DNA of 60,531 nucleotides, taken from assembly GCA_964626565.1 (NCBI GenBank), contig CAZVFX010000029.1, positions 1-60,531 on the forward strand, in the 5' to 3' direction. Both the position numbers and the translations under genes were made by a program. This document shows, piece after piece, positions 31,959 through 41,158 of this stretch; position 1 is the first letter of the stretch; every line of letters starts with the position of its first letter. This DNA is from CAZVFX01 sp964626565. Its GTDB lineage: Bacteria > Myxococcota_A > UBA9042 > CAIXZC01. Under the pieces are notes generated by a model. That model did no database searches. It saw only the letters and a program-made list of their open reading frames with translations, and was not told the origin of the DNA.

Positions 31959-33863
31959 CTATTTGTAAAGGCGCTTTGCGTCGGCATCGAAGCGTTGGGC
32001 GAAGACCCCGTTTTCGTTGCCATCCTGCTTGTAGCTGTGCCAGGCAACTACAAAGTTGCCTCCGCCCAGGTGGACCGCGGCGGCCCCGGTCTGGCTCCAT
32101 TCCGTGTATTGATTAATCAGGAACTGCGCGCCGCTCTTGGAGCCGTCAGGAAGGAAGAGCTGGCCGTGGATGCCGTCGTCATCGGAATCCCCTTTCCCGT
32201 TCCAGACCGCGGCGAAACCACCGCCGGGCAGCGGCGCCAGGGCGGGCTGGAGTTGGTTATCGAGGTCGAAAGTGTTGAGCTGGAACTGGTTTCCTTCGGG
32301 GGTGCCGTCAGCGGCAAACAGCCGTCCATGGATGTCAGGCGGAGACATCTGCGACCAGGCAACGAGGAATCTGCCGTCTGCCAGTGGGGTGACCTTTGGT
32401 CCCCACTGCTGCAACTGCACCGATGAGTTCACCAGGAACGGCTGTCCTTCAGGCTCGCCACCGTCTGCAAAGAGGCGGGCGTAGATTTCCGCGTCGCCGT
32501 CGGGTCCTTCTCCCCACCAGGCAATGATGAAACGGCCGTCTTCCAGGCCGGCGGCCGCCGGCTCCTTCTGACCACCGGCAGTGTAGGTGTTCACCGGGTG
32601 CTCCACATCGTCCGGGCCGATGCCGAACTCAAACATGCGGGCGAACACTCCCTGCCCGTCTCCGTCCTGGTTGACACTCGACCACGTCGCCACGAACTTT
32701 CCGCCCGGCAGGGCCGCCACCGCGGGCTCCGACTGTGATCCGGCCGACACACTGTTCACCTGAAATTCTCCGTCCAGAGGCGTCCCGTCCGGTTCGTAAA
32801 CCTGTCCGAAAATGCCGTCATATTGCCCGTCCTGGTCTTCGCTGACCCAGATGATGACGAAGGAGCCGTTGCCTGACGACCCGATGACCGGTCCTTCCTG
32901 GTCCTCTTCGAAGTATGTGTTTACCTGGAATTCCTCTTCCGGCGGTTCACCGTCGGCGGGGAAGATCCTGGCGAAGACTCCCTCATCGGAACCATCCTGG
33001 TCCGTGCCGCTCCAGGCCGCGATGTACCGCCCTCCACCCAGCCGGCCGACGGCCGGTCCGGTCTGGTGGCTGTAAGTCTGTTCGTTGACGAGGAACTCGG
33101 AGACTTTCCCACCGGTGCATCCGTCCCAGTCCACCGAGTTGCCGTCATCGCATTCGCTGCCCGGGGGCGGGCAGTTGCCGTTGATGCAGACCTGGTTCGG
33201 CTCGCACTCACCGCAAGTGTCCCCGCACGCATCAGGGCCGCACTCCTTGCCCTCGCACTGAGGCACGCAATCCACGCACCCGCCGAGGTAGCAGAACTGC
33301 TGAGCGTCGGCACAGTCCACGGCCCCTTCCGCCAGCCCTGAACCCCACTCGTCGCACACGCCGGCGACTTCCCCCTCGCACATCGGCTGGTCCGGCTCAC
33401 ACACCCACTCGAAGCAAGCCCCGCCCTCGCAGTAGGTTCCGGGAGGGCAAGGTTCCTCCTTCGCTCCGGTGCCTTGTGAGTTGCAGATGACCGAAATATG
33501 ACCTACACAGTAGGCCTCGTCCGGTGTGCAAACCGGCGGCGGTCCTGAGTCGGCCTCGACCAGGTCCGTCGGCTCCGGAAGCTCGTTGTGCACAGCGTCT
33601 GTCTGGTCGGGGGGCTGCAATACGTCGGCATCCTCTGTCTCACCCTGAATCAGGTCTGATGCGTCAATCGGCCCGACCTTTGTGTCAACAGCGTCCCCGT
33701 CGACCTCGGGCCCGCCCGCCTCAACGACATCCTTCGCTGCACTCCCGTCGGTCTTTGCGTCGGCAGCCGCGTCCTTCCCGCCGGACGATTTCGACTCCGA
33801 ACCACATGCAACCACGCCTAACAAGACCACAACGACAACCAGTGACACCCGGATTTCGCTCAT
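31959..33863 (-). CDS. Lipoprotein with Cys-rich modules and seven-repeat beta-propeller
   Basis: 634 aa from ATG 33863, preceded by GGGAGGCCCAAA; the frame to 33911 adds 16 unsupported residues. Lipobox GVVAC. A long Asp/Ala-rich linker, then Cys-rich modules (CPPGTYCEGGACF, CGPDACGDTCGECEPNQVC). From about residue 257 to the end seven repeats of 50-55 residues follow: FQVNTY..Q..P.V..L..G.FV..W....QDG...GVFARxFxxDG. Seven copies fit a seven-bladed propeller. A structural or binding surface protein, no enzyme motif. First gene of a two-gene unit with the DUF481 barrel. Confidence 0.7.
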   Translation of the reverse strand: MSEIRVSLVVVVVLLGVVACGSESKSSGGKDAAADAKTDGSAAKDVVEAGGPEVDGDAVDTKVGPIDASDLIQGETEDADVLQPPDQTDAVHNELPEPTDLVEADSGPPPVCTPDEAYCVGHISVICNSQGTGAKEEPCPPGTYCEGGACFEWVCEPDQPMCEGEVAGVCDEWGSGLAEGAVDCADAQQFCYLGGCVDCVPQCEGKECGPDACGDTCGECEPNQVCINGNCPPPGSECDDGNSVDWDGCTGGKVSEFLVNEQTYSHQTGPAVGRLGGGRYIAAWSGTDQDGSDEGVFARIFPADGEPPEEEFQVNTYFEEDQEGPVIGSSGNGSFVIIWVSEDQDGQYDGIFGQVYEPDGTPLDGEFQVNSVSAGSQSEPAVAALPGGKFVATWSSVNQDGDGQGVFARMFEFGIGPDDVEHPVNTYTAGGQKEPAAAGLEDGRFIIAWWGEGPDGDAEIYARLFADGGEPEGQPFLVNSSVQLQQWGPKVTPLADGRFLVAWSQMSPPDIHGRLFAADGTPEGNQFQLNTFDLDNQLQPALAPLPGGGFAAVWNGKGDSDDDGIHGQLFLPDGSKSGAQFLINQYTEWSQTGAAAVHLGGGNFVVAWHSYKQDGNENGVFAQRFDADAKRLYK

Positions 33864-34061
33864 TTTGGGCCTCCCAACAACAACTCCACCATCGCGCCAC
33901 CAACAAGTCAAGGAGAACGTAGTATTTCTTCCCCAGTGTCACCAATGTGCACAGGCTCCAAAATCGCGTTTCCGTCGACAGCAGGGTTGGCACGCGGCTT
34001 GCTGCTGGTAGGAGCTCTGATGACAACCTGAGCCCAACTAGAAGACGACGAGGAGTCTCAT

Positions 34062-34613
34062 ATGCTGCGCAACACCGTATTGATTTTGACATTCACACTG
34101 GCGTTCTGCCTGTCAGCCGGTCAGGCAGATGCTACTGAGCGAGAGCCGGGTGTCGACCTTCGGGCCGGCCCGGTACTGACGATGTACGATACTGAAGACA
34201 TCGCTTTCGAGTATCCCAAAGCGATGCTCAACATTGGCGCCGAGTACCGGATTCCCGCCGGATTCAGCGCCGGAGTGTATGCACATCTGGACGCCATGGA
34301 GGACCGAAACACCGCCTGGCGGCTGTTTGGGCAGGCCCGGTATACCTACGATCTTACCTATGTCGACCCGTTCGTGGTGCTGGGGGGCGGCTACTACAAG
34401 AAGCACGTCGTGGGCAGCGACTGGACGTTCCACGACCGAGGCTTCACCGGTCACGTCGGAGCCGGATTGGAGGTCGAGTTGTTGCGAGAGTTGGGCGTAA
34501 CTCTGCACGCAAGCTACGTGCTCAACCACTCACATCACCACGACATCAACCCCACCTTCCCCGAGTGGATCAAGATGGCCATGGTGGGTTCAGACCTGGT
34601 GTTTCACTTCTGA
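34062..34613 (+). CDS. Small outer-membrane beta-barrel protein
   Basis: 183 aa. GAGGAG about 10 bp before ATG 34062. Signal peptide ending near SAGQADA. The mature chain of about 160 residues has eight or so amphipathic strands (PGVDLRAGPVLTMYD, GFSAGVYAHLDAM, FVVLGGGYYKKHVV, GVTLHASYVLNHSHHHD) and ends in a C-terminal Phe (LVFHF), the BAM recognition signature. It matches the general OmpA-barrel-like/OMP_b-brl class. It overlaps the convergent gene by 10 bp. Confidence 0.65.
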   Translation: MLRNTVLILTFTLAFCLSAGQADATEREPGVDLRAGPVLTMYDTEDIAFEYPKAMLNIGAEYRIPAGFSAGVYAHLDAMEDRNTAWRLFGQARYTYDLTYVDPFVVLGGGYYKKHVVGSDWTFHDRGFTGHVGAGLEVELLRELGVTLHASYVLNHSHHHDINPTFPEWIKMAMVGSDLVFHF

Positions 34614-35872
34614 GCGGGACAGGGGTCCGAAATGGGGATATCGTCCTCGGTTCCCGGATTTCCGTCGGGACCGGGAGAGAACTGCTCAGTGGCTTGTTCG
34701 CCGGCAAGTCGCGCCAGGGCCAGCGTTTTGTAGGCCCGGGCCTCCGCAATGTTGTCCACCTGTCTTTCCCAGGCAGATATGGGGTCGAGGAGCACGAGGC
34801 ATCGGGAGCGCTCCCAGACGACGTCTATGCCGAACTGGGTGAAGGAACCCGATTCCGTCGCTTTGCGCCCGGAATAGATGGACTTCAACAGCCTCCAAGC
34901 CATCTCGCCCTTGCCGGAGTTCCAACAGGCGGGGCCAACCTCTTCTTCCAGCCGCCGGCACTCTTCCCTCGCTTCTGAGAGGGGAAGGCGGGCAGCTTCC
35001 ACCAGGCGCGCAAATACGTGGCGTATGCCCAGCGCAAAGGTGCGGGAAAGATGTGCGGGGTCGAACGAACCGGGAGTTTCGGCCGCGGCAGCACGTAGTT
35101 TGGCGAGTTCTGCAAGGATTTCCTTCGATGATCCCGGTTGTTCCAGGTAGCCGGCGAGTATCTGCCTGTCACTTTCCACCAGCCCGATCATTTGGCGGTA
35201 TTCCCCCAACAGCGCCCCTTCCGGGTCGAAATCCGGGGTGGAGATAGCGGAGAGACGCGCCCACACTGCAGCGGCCACCTCTTTGCTCTGCATCTCTTCC
35301 GGGACGCAGAAAGCCGATACATAGGCCCCTTTTAGAAGGCTGAGCACCATGTTGGTTCTGAGGATCCTGTGAAGGAGAGGGACGGTTGCTGATGAATCGA
35401 GAGGGGAATTCAGGAATGCAGCCAGCGCTCCGGCCAGTTTCTCCGACTTCTCCTTGTCGCCTACCGACATCAGAACCTGCAGGTGATAGTTGAAGAGCTT
35501 GGACATTTCCATGGTCTTGACCAGAGACCGTTTCGATTGTCCGGACAGCAGCGCACCGCCCAGAACTCCCGGGAAGCCGCTGGGCACCAGTTTCGCACCG
35601 ACATGCAACCACAAGTTGTTGGCAATCTCCCGCCGTGCCTCCGGGGGCATCACCGTCAGGCATCCGGGGAGGCTCCCGGTTGAGGGATAGCAGGCCCAAC
35701 TGGCGTTGCGGGTCTTGTCGCCAAACCCTCCTTCCAACACGCTCCACCGGGCCGATTCGAGGAACGACTGCACGGGGTCGGAGGCAGCTTCAGCGGCAGT
35801 ATCGTCCGCCTGTGCGGACGGCATGCAGGCAATAGTCAAGGCCGAAACGAGCACGATGCTCTGGAGCTTCAT
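34604..35872 (-). CDS. Secreted helical protein of unknown function
   Basis: 422 aa. ATG 35872 is preceded by GGGGAGGATCC. Signal peptide ending about IACMPSAQA. The mature part is mostly helical with five or more cysteines (WACYPSTGSLPGC, CRRLEEEVGPACW) and ends in an acidic tail (SPGPDGNPGTEDDIP) that resembles a calcium loop. I do not recognise a family. The tail PGPDGNPGTEDD is similar to linkers seen in secreted proteins of related bacteria. It lies 40 bp downstream of no same-strand partner (the cysteine desulfurase stop is at 35913), so it may still be read from that operon. Confidence 0.6.
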   Translation of the reverse strand: MKLQSIVLVSALTIACMPSAQADDTAAEAASDPVQSFLESARWSVLEGGFGDKTRNASWACYPSTGSLPGCLTVMPPEARREIANNLWLHVGAKLVPSGFPGVLGGALLSGQSKRSLVKTMEMSKLFNYHLQVLMSVGDKEKSEKLAGALAAFLNSPLDSSATVPLLHRILRTNMVLSLLKGAYVSAFCVPEEMQSKEVAAAVWARLSAISTPDFDPEGALLGEYRQMIGLVESDRQILAGYLEQPGSSKEILAELAKLRAAAAETPGSFDPAHLSRTFALGIRHVFARLVEAARLPLSEAREECRRLEEEVGPACWNSGKGEMAWRLLKSIYSGRKATESGSFTQFGIDVVWERSRCLVLLDPISAWERQVDNIAEARAYKTLALARLAGEQATEQFSPGPDGNPGTEDDIPISDPCPAQK

Positions 35873-35912
35873 AGTGGATCCTCCCCTTCCCCAACTGCCA
35901 ACTGCGTTGGAC

Positions 35913-37046
35913 TTACCCCTTCAGACTGCGCACCGCTGCCGCCAGGGCGCTTGCCGCCCGGTCAATTTCCGCCTCATTGCTGAACAACCCGGTGGACAGC
36001 CGCAGGGTCCCCATGGCGACTTCAGAAGGCACCTTCATGGCCGACAGTACGTGGGACATGGACACCCCTTCAGAATGGCAGGCGGCCCCTGCGGAACAAG
36101 CAACCTCTTCGGTCCGGGCCATGATTTCCTGTGCGGAGATACCCGGAAAGGAGATGGACAGTGTGTTTGGCAGCCGCTCTTCCGCGTGCCCGTTGACCAC
36201 AGCATCCGGGAATTCGCGGCAAAGAGCTGTCTCCAGTCGATTGCGCAACGCCGCACAGTGCTTGCTCCATTCTTCCAGTTCTTGGGCTGCCAGTTCACAA
36301 GCTTTGCCCAAACCTGCAATCTCCAGCACGTTCTCGGTGCCGGCTCGCAGATTCAACTCGTGGTCTGCGCCGTGAATGAGCTTGTGCAACCGGATCCCCC
36401 TGCGAACGTACAGGGCGCCGACTCCCTTTGGTGCGTAGAATTTGTGGGCGGCGAGGCTTATCATGTCCGCCCCGGTGGCCGCGGCCGTTACCGGCACTTT
36501 TCCCACGGCTTGGGCCGAGTCGGTGTGCAGCACGGCGCCGCCCGCGTGGGCGATTCCGGCGATTTCCTTGACTGCCTGCAGCGTGCCCACCTCGTTGTTG
36601 GCCTGCATGATGGAAACCAGCAACGTTTCCGCGCGCTGCGCGTCTTTCACGTCGGCCGGGTCTACGCGCCCGGCCCGATCCACGGGAAGATAGTCGACTT
36701 CAAATCCGTGTGTCTCGAGAAATCGACACACCTCCAGCACGGCTGGATGCTCCACCAGTGACGTGATCAGGTGATTTCCGCGTTCTTGATTGGCCAGAGC
36801 ATAACCGGTGATCGCCAGGTTGTTGGCTTCGCTGCCGCCCGACGTGAAGGTGACCTCGTCTGTGGCGCAGCCCAGCATTTCAGCCACCTGCTCCCTGGCT
36901 TTCTCCACCGCGGCTTTGGTTTGTCTTCCGTACCAGTGCGAGCTTGAGGGGTTGCCGAAGTGCGTTCGAAGATAGGGTTCCATCGCATCTGCAACTTCCG
37001 GATGGACAGGAGTTGTGGCGTTGTAGTCGAGATATACCGGTTTCAT
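35913..37046 (-). CDS. Cysteine desulfurase (IscS/NifS family)
   Basis: 377 aa from ATG 37046, whose ATGA overlaps the stop of the deiminase-like gene. A longer frame to 37352 exists only because it is antisense-shadow to that gene. PLP-dependent removal of sulfur from cysteine for Fe-S or thio-cofactors. Motifs: MKPVYLDYNATTPVHPEV start, TSGGSEANN, PLP lysine in SLAAHKFYAPKG, and catalytic Cys in CSAGAACHSEG. Length matches NifS/IscS. It could also release selenium from selenocysteine for the selenoprotein in this window, but nothing in the sequence proves it. The genomic coupling to a secreted deiminase looks functionally arbitrary. Confidence 0.9.
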   Translation of the reverse strand: MKPVYLDYNATTPVHPEVADAMEPYLRTHFGNPSSSHWYGRQTKAAVEKAREQVAEMLGCATDEVTFTSGGSEANNLAITGYALANQERGNHLITSLVEHPAVLEVCRFLETHGFEVDYLPVDRAGRVDPADVKDAQRAETLLVSIMQANNEVGTLQAVKEIAGIAHAGGAVLHTDSAQAVGKVPVTAAATGADMISLAAHKFYAPKGVGALYVRRGIRLHKLIHGADHELNLRAGTENVLEIAGLGKACELAAQELEEWSKHCAALRNRLETALCREFPDAVVNGHAEERLPNTLSISFPGISAQEIMARTEEVACSAGAACHSEGVSMSHVLSAMKVPSEVAMGTLRLSTGLFSNEAEIDRAASALAAAVRSLKG

Positions 37047-39271
37047 TGGACGGAGCGCCGCCGCGGCAGCAAGGCCAGGCCCAGGAAGGCGAAGAGCAGC
37101 AGGGCCGAGGCGGAACCGCTTCCGCCCGGACTGCCGGTGGAGCAGTCCGAGCCGGAGCCGCCGCCTTCCGCAGTCTCCTCGGTTATTCTGTCGGCGGGTG
37201 GGGTTTCCTCTACAGGGGCGGCACACTCGGAGCCGTTCCAGGTGGTCCCCTCGGGGCACTCGGTGTACGTGCCCGGCTGACAGTTTCCGGCCACACAGAT
37301 CATGGTTTCGACGCAGCCGCCGCAACTGCCTCCGCAGCCATCGTCTCCACAATCCTTACCGGCACAATCGGGGACGCACTCCGCGGTGCAGTTCTTCAGG
37401 TGCGCACCCGACGGATCGGTGCCGCCCGCGGTACCACAGTTGTAGAAGCTGTTGGTCGCGTCCCAGCCGCAGGAAGCCTGGGAGGAACAGTCGCCCACCT
37501 TCAGGGCACCGTTCTCACAGTACTTCAATATCTCGCCTTCGCAGCAGCCTTCGTAGGTGATGCCGTTGCACTCGTCCACCGGCTGGCCGGGATCGGTGAT
37601 TTCGCAGATTCCTCCGGAACAGGTCTGCCCTGCGGCACAGGCGCCGCAGCTTCCGCCGCAACCGTCATCGCCGCACACCTTGTTATTGCAGTCAGGGGTG
37701 CACAGTGGAGTGCACGTGCCCGACGAGGTGCATTCGTGACCGGGAGAGCACGCTCCACACACGCCGCCGCAGCCGTCGCCCCCACACTGCTTGCCGTCAC
37801 AAGCGGGTTCGCACACCACGCCTCCCCCGCACGATAACGGGTTGGCGCCGGAGGGATCCGCACCGCCGGCGGTGCCGCAGTTGTAGAAGCCTTTACCTGC
37901 GTCCCATCCGCACGCGGGCTGGGAATTGCAGTCCATGGTTTTGAGTTGGTCGTTTTCACAATACTTCAACGTCGATCCGTCGCAGCAACCCTCATAGGAT
38001 ACATCACCGCATCCGGCCGCGGTGACTCCGGGGTAGCAGTCCCACTCCCCTCCGCATGCGTACTCAGGCGTGTCTTCCATCGGGGCCAGGGTGCCGGCAG
38101 CCACGGTCATGGTGACGCAGTGAATGGCGCCGCCCCAGGTGATGACGTCGTCGGCATTCATGGCCACGTGCTGGAAGTCGGGCATCGCCTGCTGCCAAAC
38201 CTGCAGCGCCTCGGCTTCCTTGTCCTTCTCGATGGAATAGGCGGGCCACATGTTCACCTTGTTCACGAACAGCGAGTTGATGAACGTGCGGAAGTTGCCG
38301 TCGGAGTGGGTCGGCATGGGCATGCGGTACACCGTCCACCCGTTGGCCTCGAAGAACGCGGCGGTTTCGTCGGTGAGTTGGGCGTTGGTAGCATCCTCCG
38401 CCGGGTCGTAGCTGCCCACAATGACGCCGGTGTCGCTGAAGTTTTTCACGTACATGTCGACGTGAGTGGTCCCTTCGCCTTCCAGCGGTGCGACGGTACT
38501 CATGGTCTGGCAGCCCAGGTAGCTCTTCATATACGCTTTGACGGTGTCGGCGTCCACGGGGTTGTGCATCATCAGGCCGTGGGTGGAGAAGCAGTTGCCT
38601 TTGGTGTCGGCGAAGAAGCTGCCGCCTTCGAACTCCAGGGGGACCCGGTAGTCCGTGACGTTCCACATGGTGGAGAGGTGGCCGGGGATTGCGTCGTCGT
38701 AGATCCGCTGGTGGTAGTACCTGAAGTCGGCGAAGGCCACCTTGCCGTCGTTGCCCAGGATGGAAATCGGGCCGTAGTCCCTCATCCATACCGAATCGTT
38801 GTCCAGACTTATCCAGGTCAGTTCGCCTTCATCAACTCCGTTGAGACCCAGTTGGTAGACGAACGACTGTTTGGTGCTTGAGTCGCCGTAGATGACGTGA
38901 ATGTCCACAACCTCTTTGCCGTATTTGGCGATGTCCACGAGGTTCTGTTCGATGCCGGCTGCCAACGTCGAAGAGGAGTAGGTGATCAGCAGTTTCTGGG
39001 CCTGCTCGTATTCAGCCGCGGGCCGCACCGGGACGCCGGGAGGGACGGTAATGCCGTACAATTCCGGATGTGAGCTCCGGTAGTCCCCGAACTGGTCTCC
39101 CTTGAAGGAAGTGAGCTTCTCCCGAGCTGATTCGTACGCGGGCAGCATCGGCTTTGCCCCGAGCGGCTGCGCCTTCTCGACACCAGGCATGGTGGGCTGG
39201 GAAAACAGCGTCTCATCCTGACAGGAGAAAGCCAGGAAGGACAGCAGGAGAATGCACAATGACTTCGACAT
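37043..39271 (-). CDS. Secreted peptidyl-arginine/agmatine deiminase family protein with MYXO-CTERM-like tail
   Basis: 742 aa. Lipoprotein-like signal with AFSC. Residues about 80-420 carry the PAD_porph guanidine-modifying fold: DSVWMRDYGPI, FEGGSFF, GEGTTHVDMYVKN, SHSDGN-like PTHSDGNFRTF, and the catalytic Cys in WGGAIHCVTM. Enzymes of this family deiminate peptidyl-arginine or agmatine. The C-terminal 320 residues consist of Cys-rich modules (SYEGCCDGSTLKYCEN, CGWDAGKGFYNCGTAGG and CGGDGCGGVCGAC), each duplicated. The last 35 residues (DCSTGSPGG, then a hydrophobic helix ALLLFAFLGLALL and RRR) fit a MYXO-CTERM-type surface sorting tail. Probably a cell-surface citrullinating enzyme; substrate unknown. 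Confidence 0.82.
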   Translation of the reverse strand: MSKSLCILLLSFLAFSCQDETLFSQPTMPGVEKAQPLGAKPMLPAYESAREKLTSFKGDQFGDYRSSHPELYGITVPPGVPVRPAAEYEQAQKLLITYSSSTLAAGIEQNLVDIAKYGKEVVDIHVIYGDSSTKQSFVYQLGLNGVDEGELTWISLDNDSVWMRDYGPISILGNDGKVAFADFRYYHQRIYDDAIPGHLSTMWNVTDYRVPLEFEGGSFFADTKGNCFSTHGLMMHNPVDADTVKAYMKSYLGCQTMSTVAPLEGEGTTHVDMYVKNFSDTGVIVGSYDPAEDATNAQLTDETAAFFEANGWTVYRMPMPTHSDGNFRTFINSLFVNKVNMWPAYSIEKDKEAEALQVWQQAMPDFQHVAMNADDVITWGGAIHCVTMTVAAGTLAPMEDTPEYACGGEWDCYPGVTAAGCGDVSYEGCCDGSTLKYCENDQLKTMDCNSQPACGWDAGKGFYNCGTAGGADPSGANPLSCGGGVVCEPACDGKQCGGDGCGGVCGACSPGHECTSSGTCTPLCTPDCNNKVCGDDGCGGSCGACAAGQTCSGGICEITDPGQPVDECNGITYEGCCEGEILKYCENGALKVGDCSSQASCGWDATNSFYNCGTAGGTDPSGAHLKNCTAECVPDCAGKDCGDDGCGGSCGGCVETMICVAGNCQPGTYTECPEGTTWNGSECAAPVEETPPADRITEETAEGGGSGSDCSTGSPGGSGSASALLLFAFLGLALLPRRRSVQ

Positions 39272-39507
39272 GGGAACCCCCAGTTACGTTGATCGCCAGC
39301 GATCCGGGCACAGTAAATCAAGGGGGACGAGGTAAGTCAAGGCAGAACCGCGCGAGCTTCGCACGGGCGCGCCTTTGCGAGCGGGTGTGCGGTGTTTGCC
39401 AAGGCACGGAATATCTTGTAAGTTAGAGTGCCCAAAGAAGGGTGGGGCTGAAGCGGCAGGAGCAACTTGCTGCCACGGTCTCTGGCGGTTCCGCAGGAGG
39501 GGTAAAA

Positions 39508-40155
39508 ATGTTCTTCGGACAAAGAAAAAAGAATGTCGCAGTCAGGAAGCAGATTGTGGAGTTCTGCGAACTGATCGGCAACACCGTCGCTGAGTTCGAG
39601 CGCATGATCAAGGAGTACATTGACTGGGACAAGCACTTCAAGGAGCAGAGCAAGAAAGTGCACAAGATGGAGCATCAGGCCGACCAGATGCGCCGTACCA
39701 TCGAGAAGGCCATGTACGAAGGCGCTTGTCTCCCAGCCTACCGCGGCGACTATATCTCTCTTCTGGAAACCCTGGACAGGGTAGCCAACAAGGCGGAAGA
39801 AGCCGGCGATACTCTCTACCTGGTAAGACCGGACGTGCCCGTGGAGATCAGGGAGGATTTCCTGAAGATTGCTGACCTCACGGTCCAGGCCTATGAACCG
39901 ATCCCCGGCGCTGTCGCCAAGGTGTTGGACGGGGACACTGACGTTTCGGCAGTGGACGAGTTTGTGGAGAAGAAGGAGCAGGAGGTGGATGCAATCCAGT
40001 TCGACATCACCCGTAAGCTGTTCAAGGAGATTGAAATCGAGAAAGTGGACGCCCTCATCGTCAAGACACTCATAGACGATATATGTAACGTTAGCGACCG
40101 CATCGAAAACGTGATGGACCGGCTGTCCATCATTGCCATAACCCGGCAGTTATAG
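39508..40155 (+). CDS. DUF47/PhoU-like phosphate-transport regulator
   Basis: 215 aa from ATG 39508, with AGGAGGGG (39495-39502) just upstream; the frame to 39442 is leader. All-helical protein matching the TIGR00153/YkaA family: FFGQRKKNVAV, MEHQADQMRRTIEKAM, YRGDYISLLETLDRVANKAEEAGD, LIDDICNVSDRIENVMDRL. These proteins pair with PiT transporters and probably adjust them or bind metals, like PhoU. The PiT gene follows 19 bp downstream, which supports this. The 236 bp upstream are non-coding and shared with the divergent deiminase gene. Confidence 0.88.
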   Translation: MFFGQRKKNVAVRKQIVEFCELIGNTVAEFERMIKEYIDWDKHFKEQSKKVHKMEHQADQMRRTIEKAMYEGACLPAYRGDYISLLETLDRVANKAEEAGDTLYLVRPDVPVEIREDFLKIADLTVQAYEPIPGAVAKVLDGDTDVSAVDEFVEKKEQEVDAIQFDITRKLFKEIEIEKVDALIVKTLIDDICNVSDRIENVMDRLSIIAITRQL

Positions 40156-40174
40156 GAGGTAGCGCGACTGGCCC

Positions 40175-41137
40175 ATGAGTCTGGGACTAATCATACTGGT
40201 CACCCTCGCGGGGCTTTACGTCGGTTGGAACATCGGGGCCAACGACTCGGCCAACTGCATTGGAGCGTCCATCGGAGCCGGGATCCTGCGTTTCCGTACC
40301 GCCATCATCCTGGTGGCAATATTTGTGATGGCCGGGGCGCTGTTGGGCGGAGGCCAGGTGGTCAAGACACTGGGCAAGGGGATCGTCACTGAGCAGCTTT
40401 CCTACACCGGAGTGCTGACTGCCCTCATCTGTGGGGGAATATTCGTCTCGTTCGCGACCTTCAGGAAGATACCTGTGTCTACATCTCAGGCCATAGTGGG
40501 CGGCGTGGCCGGCGTGGGTCTGGCCGCAGACCTCAATGTAGATTTCTCGAAGATCACAACCATTGTTGAATGCTGGATCTTATGCCCCATTTTGAGCGCA
40601 GTTCTGGCGTACATCGTCTACCGCATAACCAAGATCATCCTCCGCCGCCTTGACAACACCGCCCGGGCCAACAAGATCCTCTACTGGCTGGTGGTTATAT
40701 CCGCCTGCTATGCAGCCTTTTCACTCGGTGCCAACAACCTCGGCAACGCGATCGGTCCCATCGTAACTCTGAAAGTTGTAGATATCCTGCTGCTCACCGT
40801 GCTGGGCGCGGTGTCCATGGCAGTGGGTGCACTGACCTTCGGCAGGGGCGTGGCCGAGACCGTGGGTAAGAGCATCTGTCGCCTCGACCTCCCCGGTGCA
40901 TTCGCAGCCCAGATGGCTGCTGCCTTTGGCCTGCACCTGTTCTCCATGATGGGGGTTCCGGTTTCTACCTCCCAGACCATGGTCGGCGCCGTTTTCGGCG
41001 TCGGCGTCGTCCACGGCATCAAAACGGTTTCCAAGCGGAAGCTCATGGAGATCGTCATCGGATGGGTGCTGACCCCAACCGTGTCCGGCGCCGTGGCCTA
41101 CCTGGCCTACATGATGGCCTCCAACCTGGGATTCTAG
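40175..41137 (+). CDS. pit: PiT-family inorganic phosphate transporter
   Basis: 320 aa, ten or so membrane spans. The two inverted-repeat signatures are visible: GWNIGANDSANCIGASIGAG near residue 18 and FSLGANNLGNAIGPIV near 188, plus PVSTSQAIVGGVAGVG and PVSTSQTMVGAVFGVG. Imports metal-phosphate with a proton or Na+. The usual ribosome site AGGAGGT is 14 bp before the ATG, rather far, but no nearer in-frame start exists. Shorter than E. coli PitA (about 500) and like the archaeal and deltaproteobacterial short form. Operon with DUF47. Confidence 0.92.
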   Translation: MSLGLIILVTLAGLYVGWNIGANDSANCIGASIGAGILRFRTAIILVAIFVMAGALLGGGQVVKTLGKGIVTEQLSYTGVLTALICGGIFVSFATFRKIPVSTSQAIVGGVAGVGLAADLNVDFSKITTIVECWILCPILSAVLAYIVYRITKIILRRLDNTARANKILYWLVVISACYAAFSLGANNLGNAIGPIVTLKVVDILLLTVLGAVSMAVGALTFGRGVAETVGKSICRLDLPGAFAAQMAAAFGLHLFSMMGVPVSTSQTMVGAVFGVGVVHGIKTVSKRKLMEIVIGWVLTPTVSGAVAYLAYMMASNLGF

Positions 41138-41158
41138 CAAACAAGGGAGGCGCATACG

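Noticed and set aside
35913..37352. Cysteine desulfurase with a 102-residue Arg-rich N-terminal extension.
   Set aside because: The extension overlaps the deiminase gene; ATG 37046 gives the family start and an ATGA coupling.
39272..39507. Possible tRNA or riboswitch in the 236-bp gap before DUF47.
   Set aside because: No T-arm, anticodon stem or known riboswitch core found.
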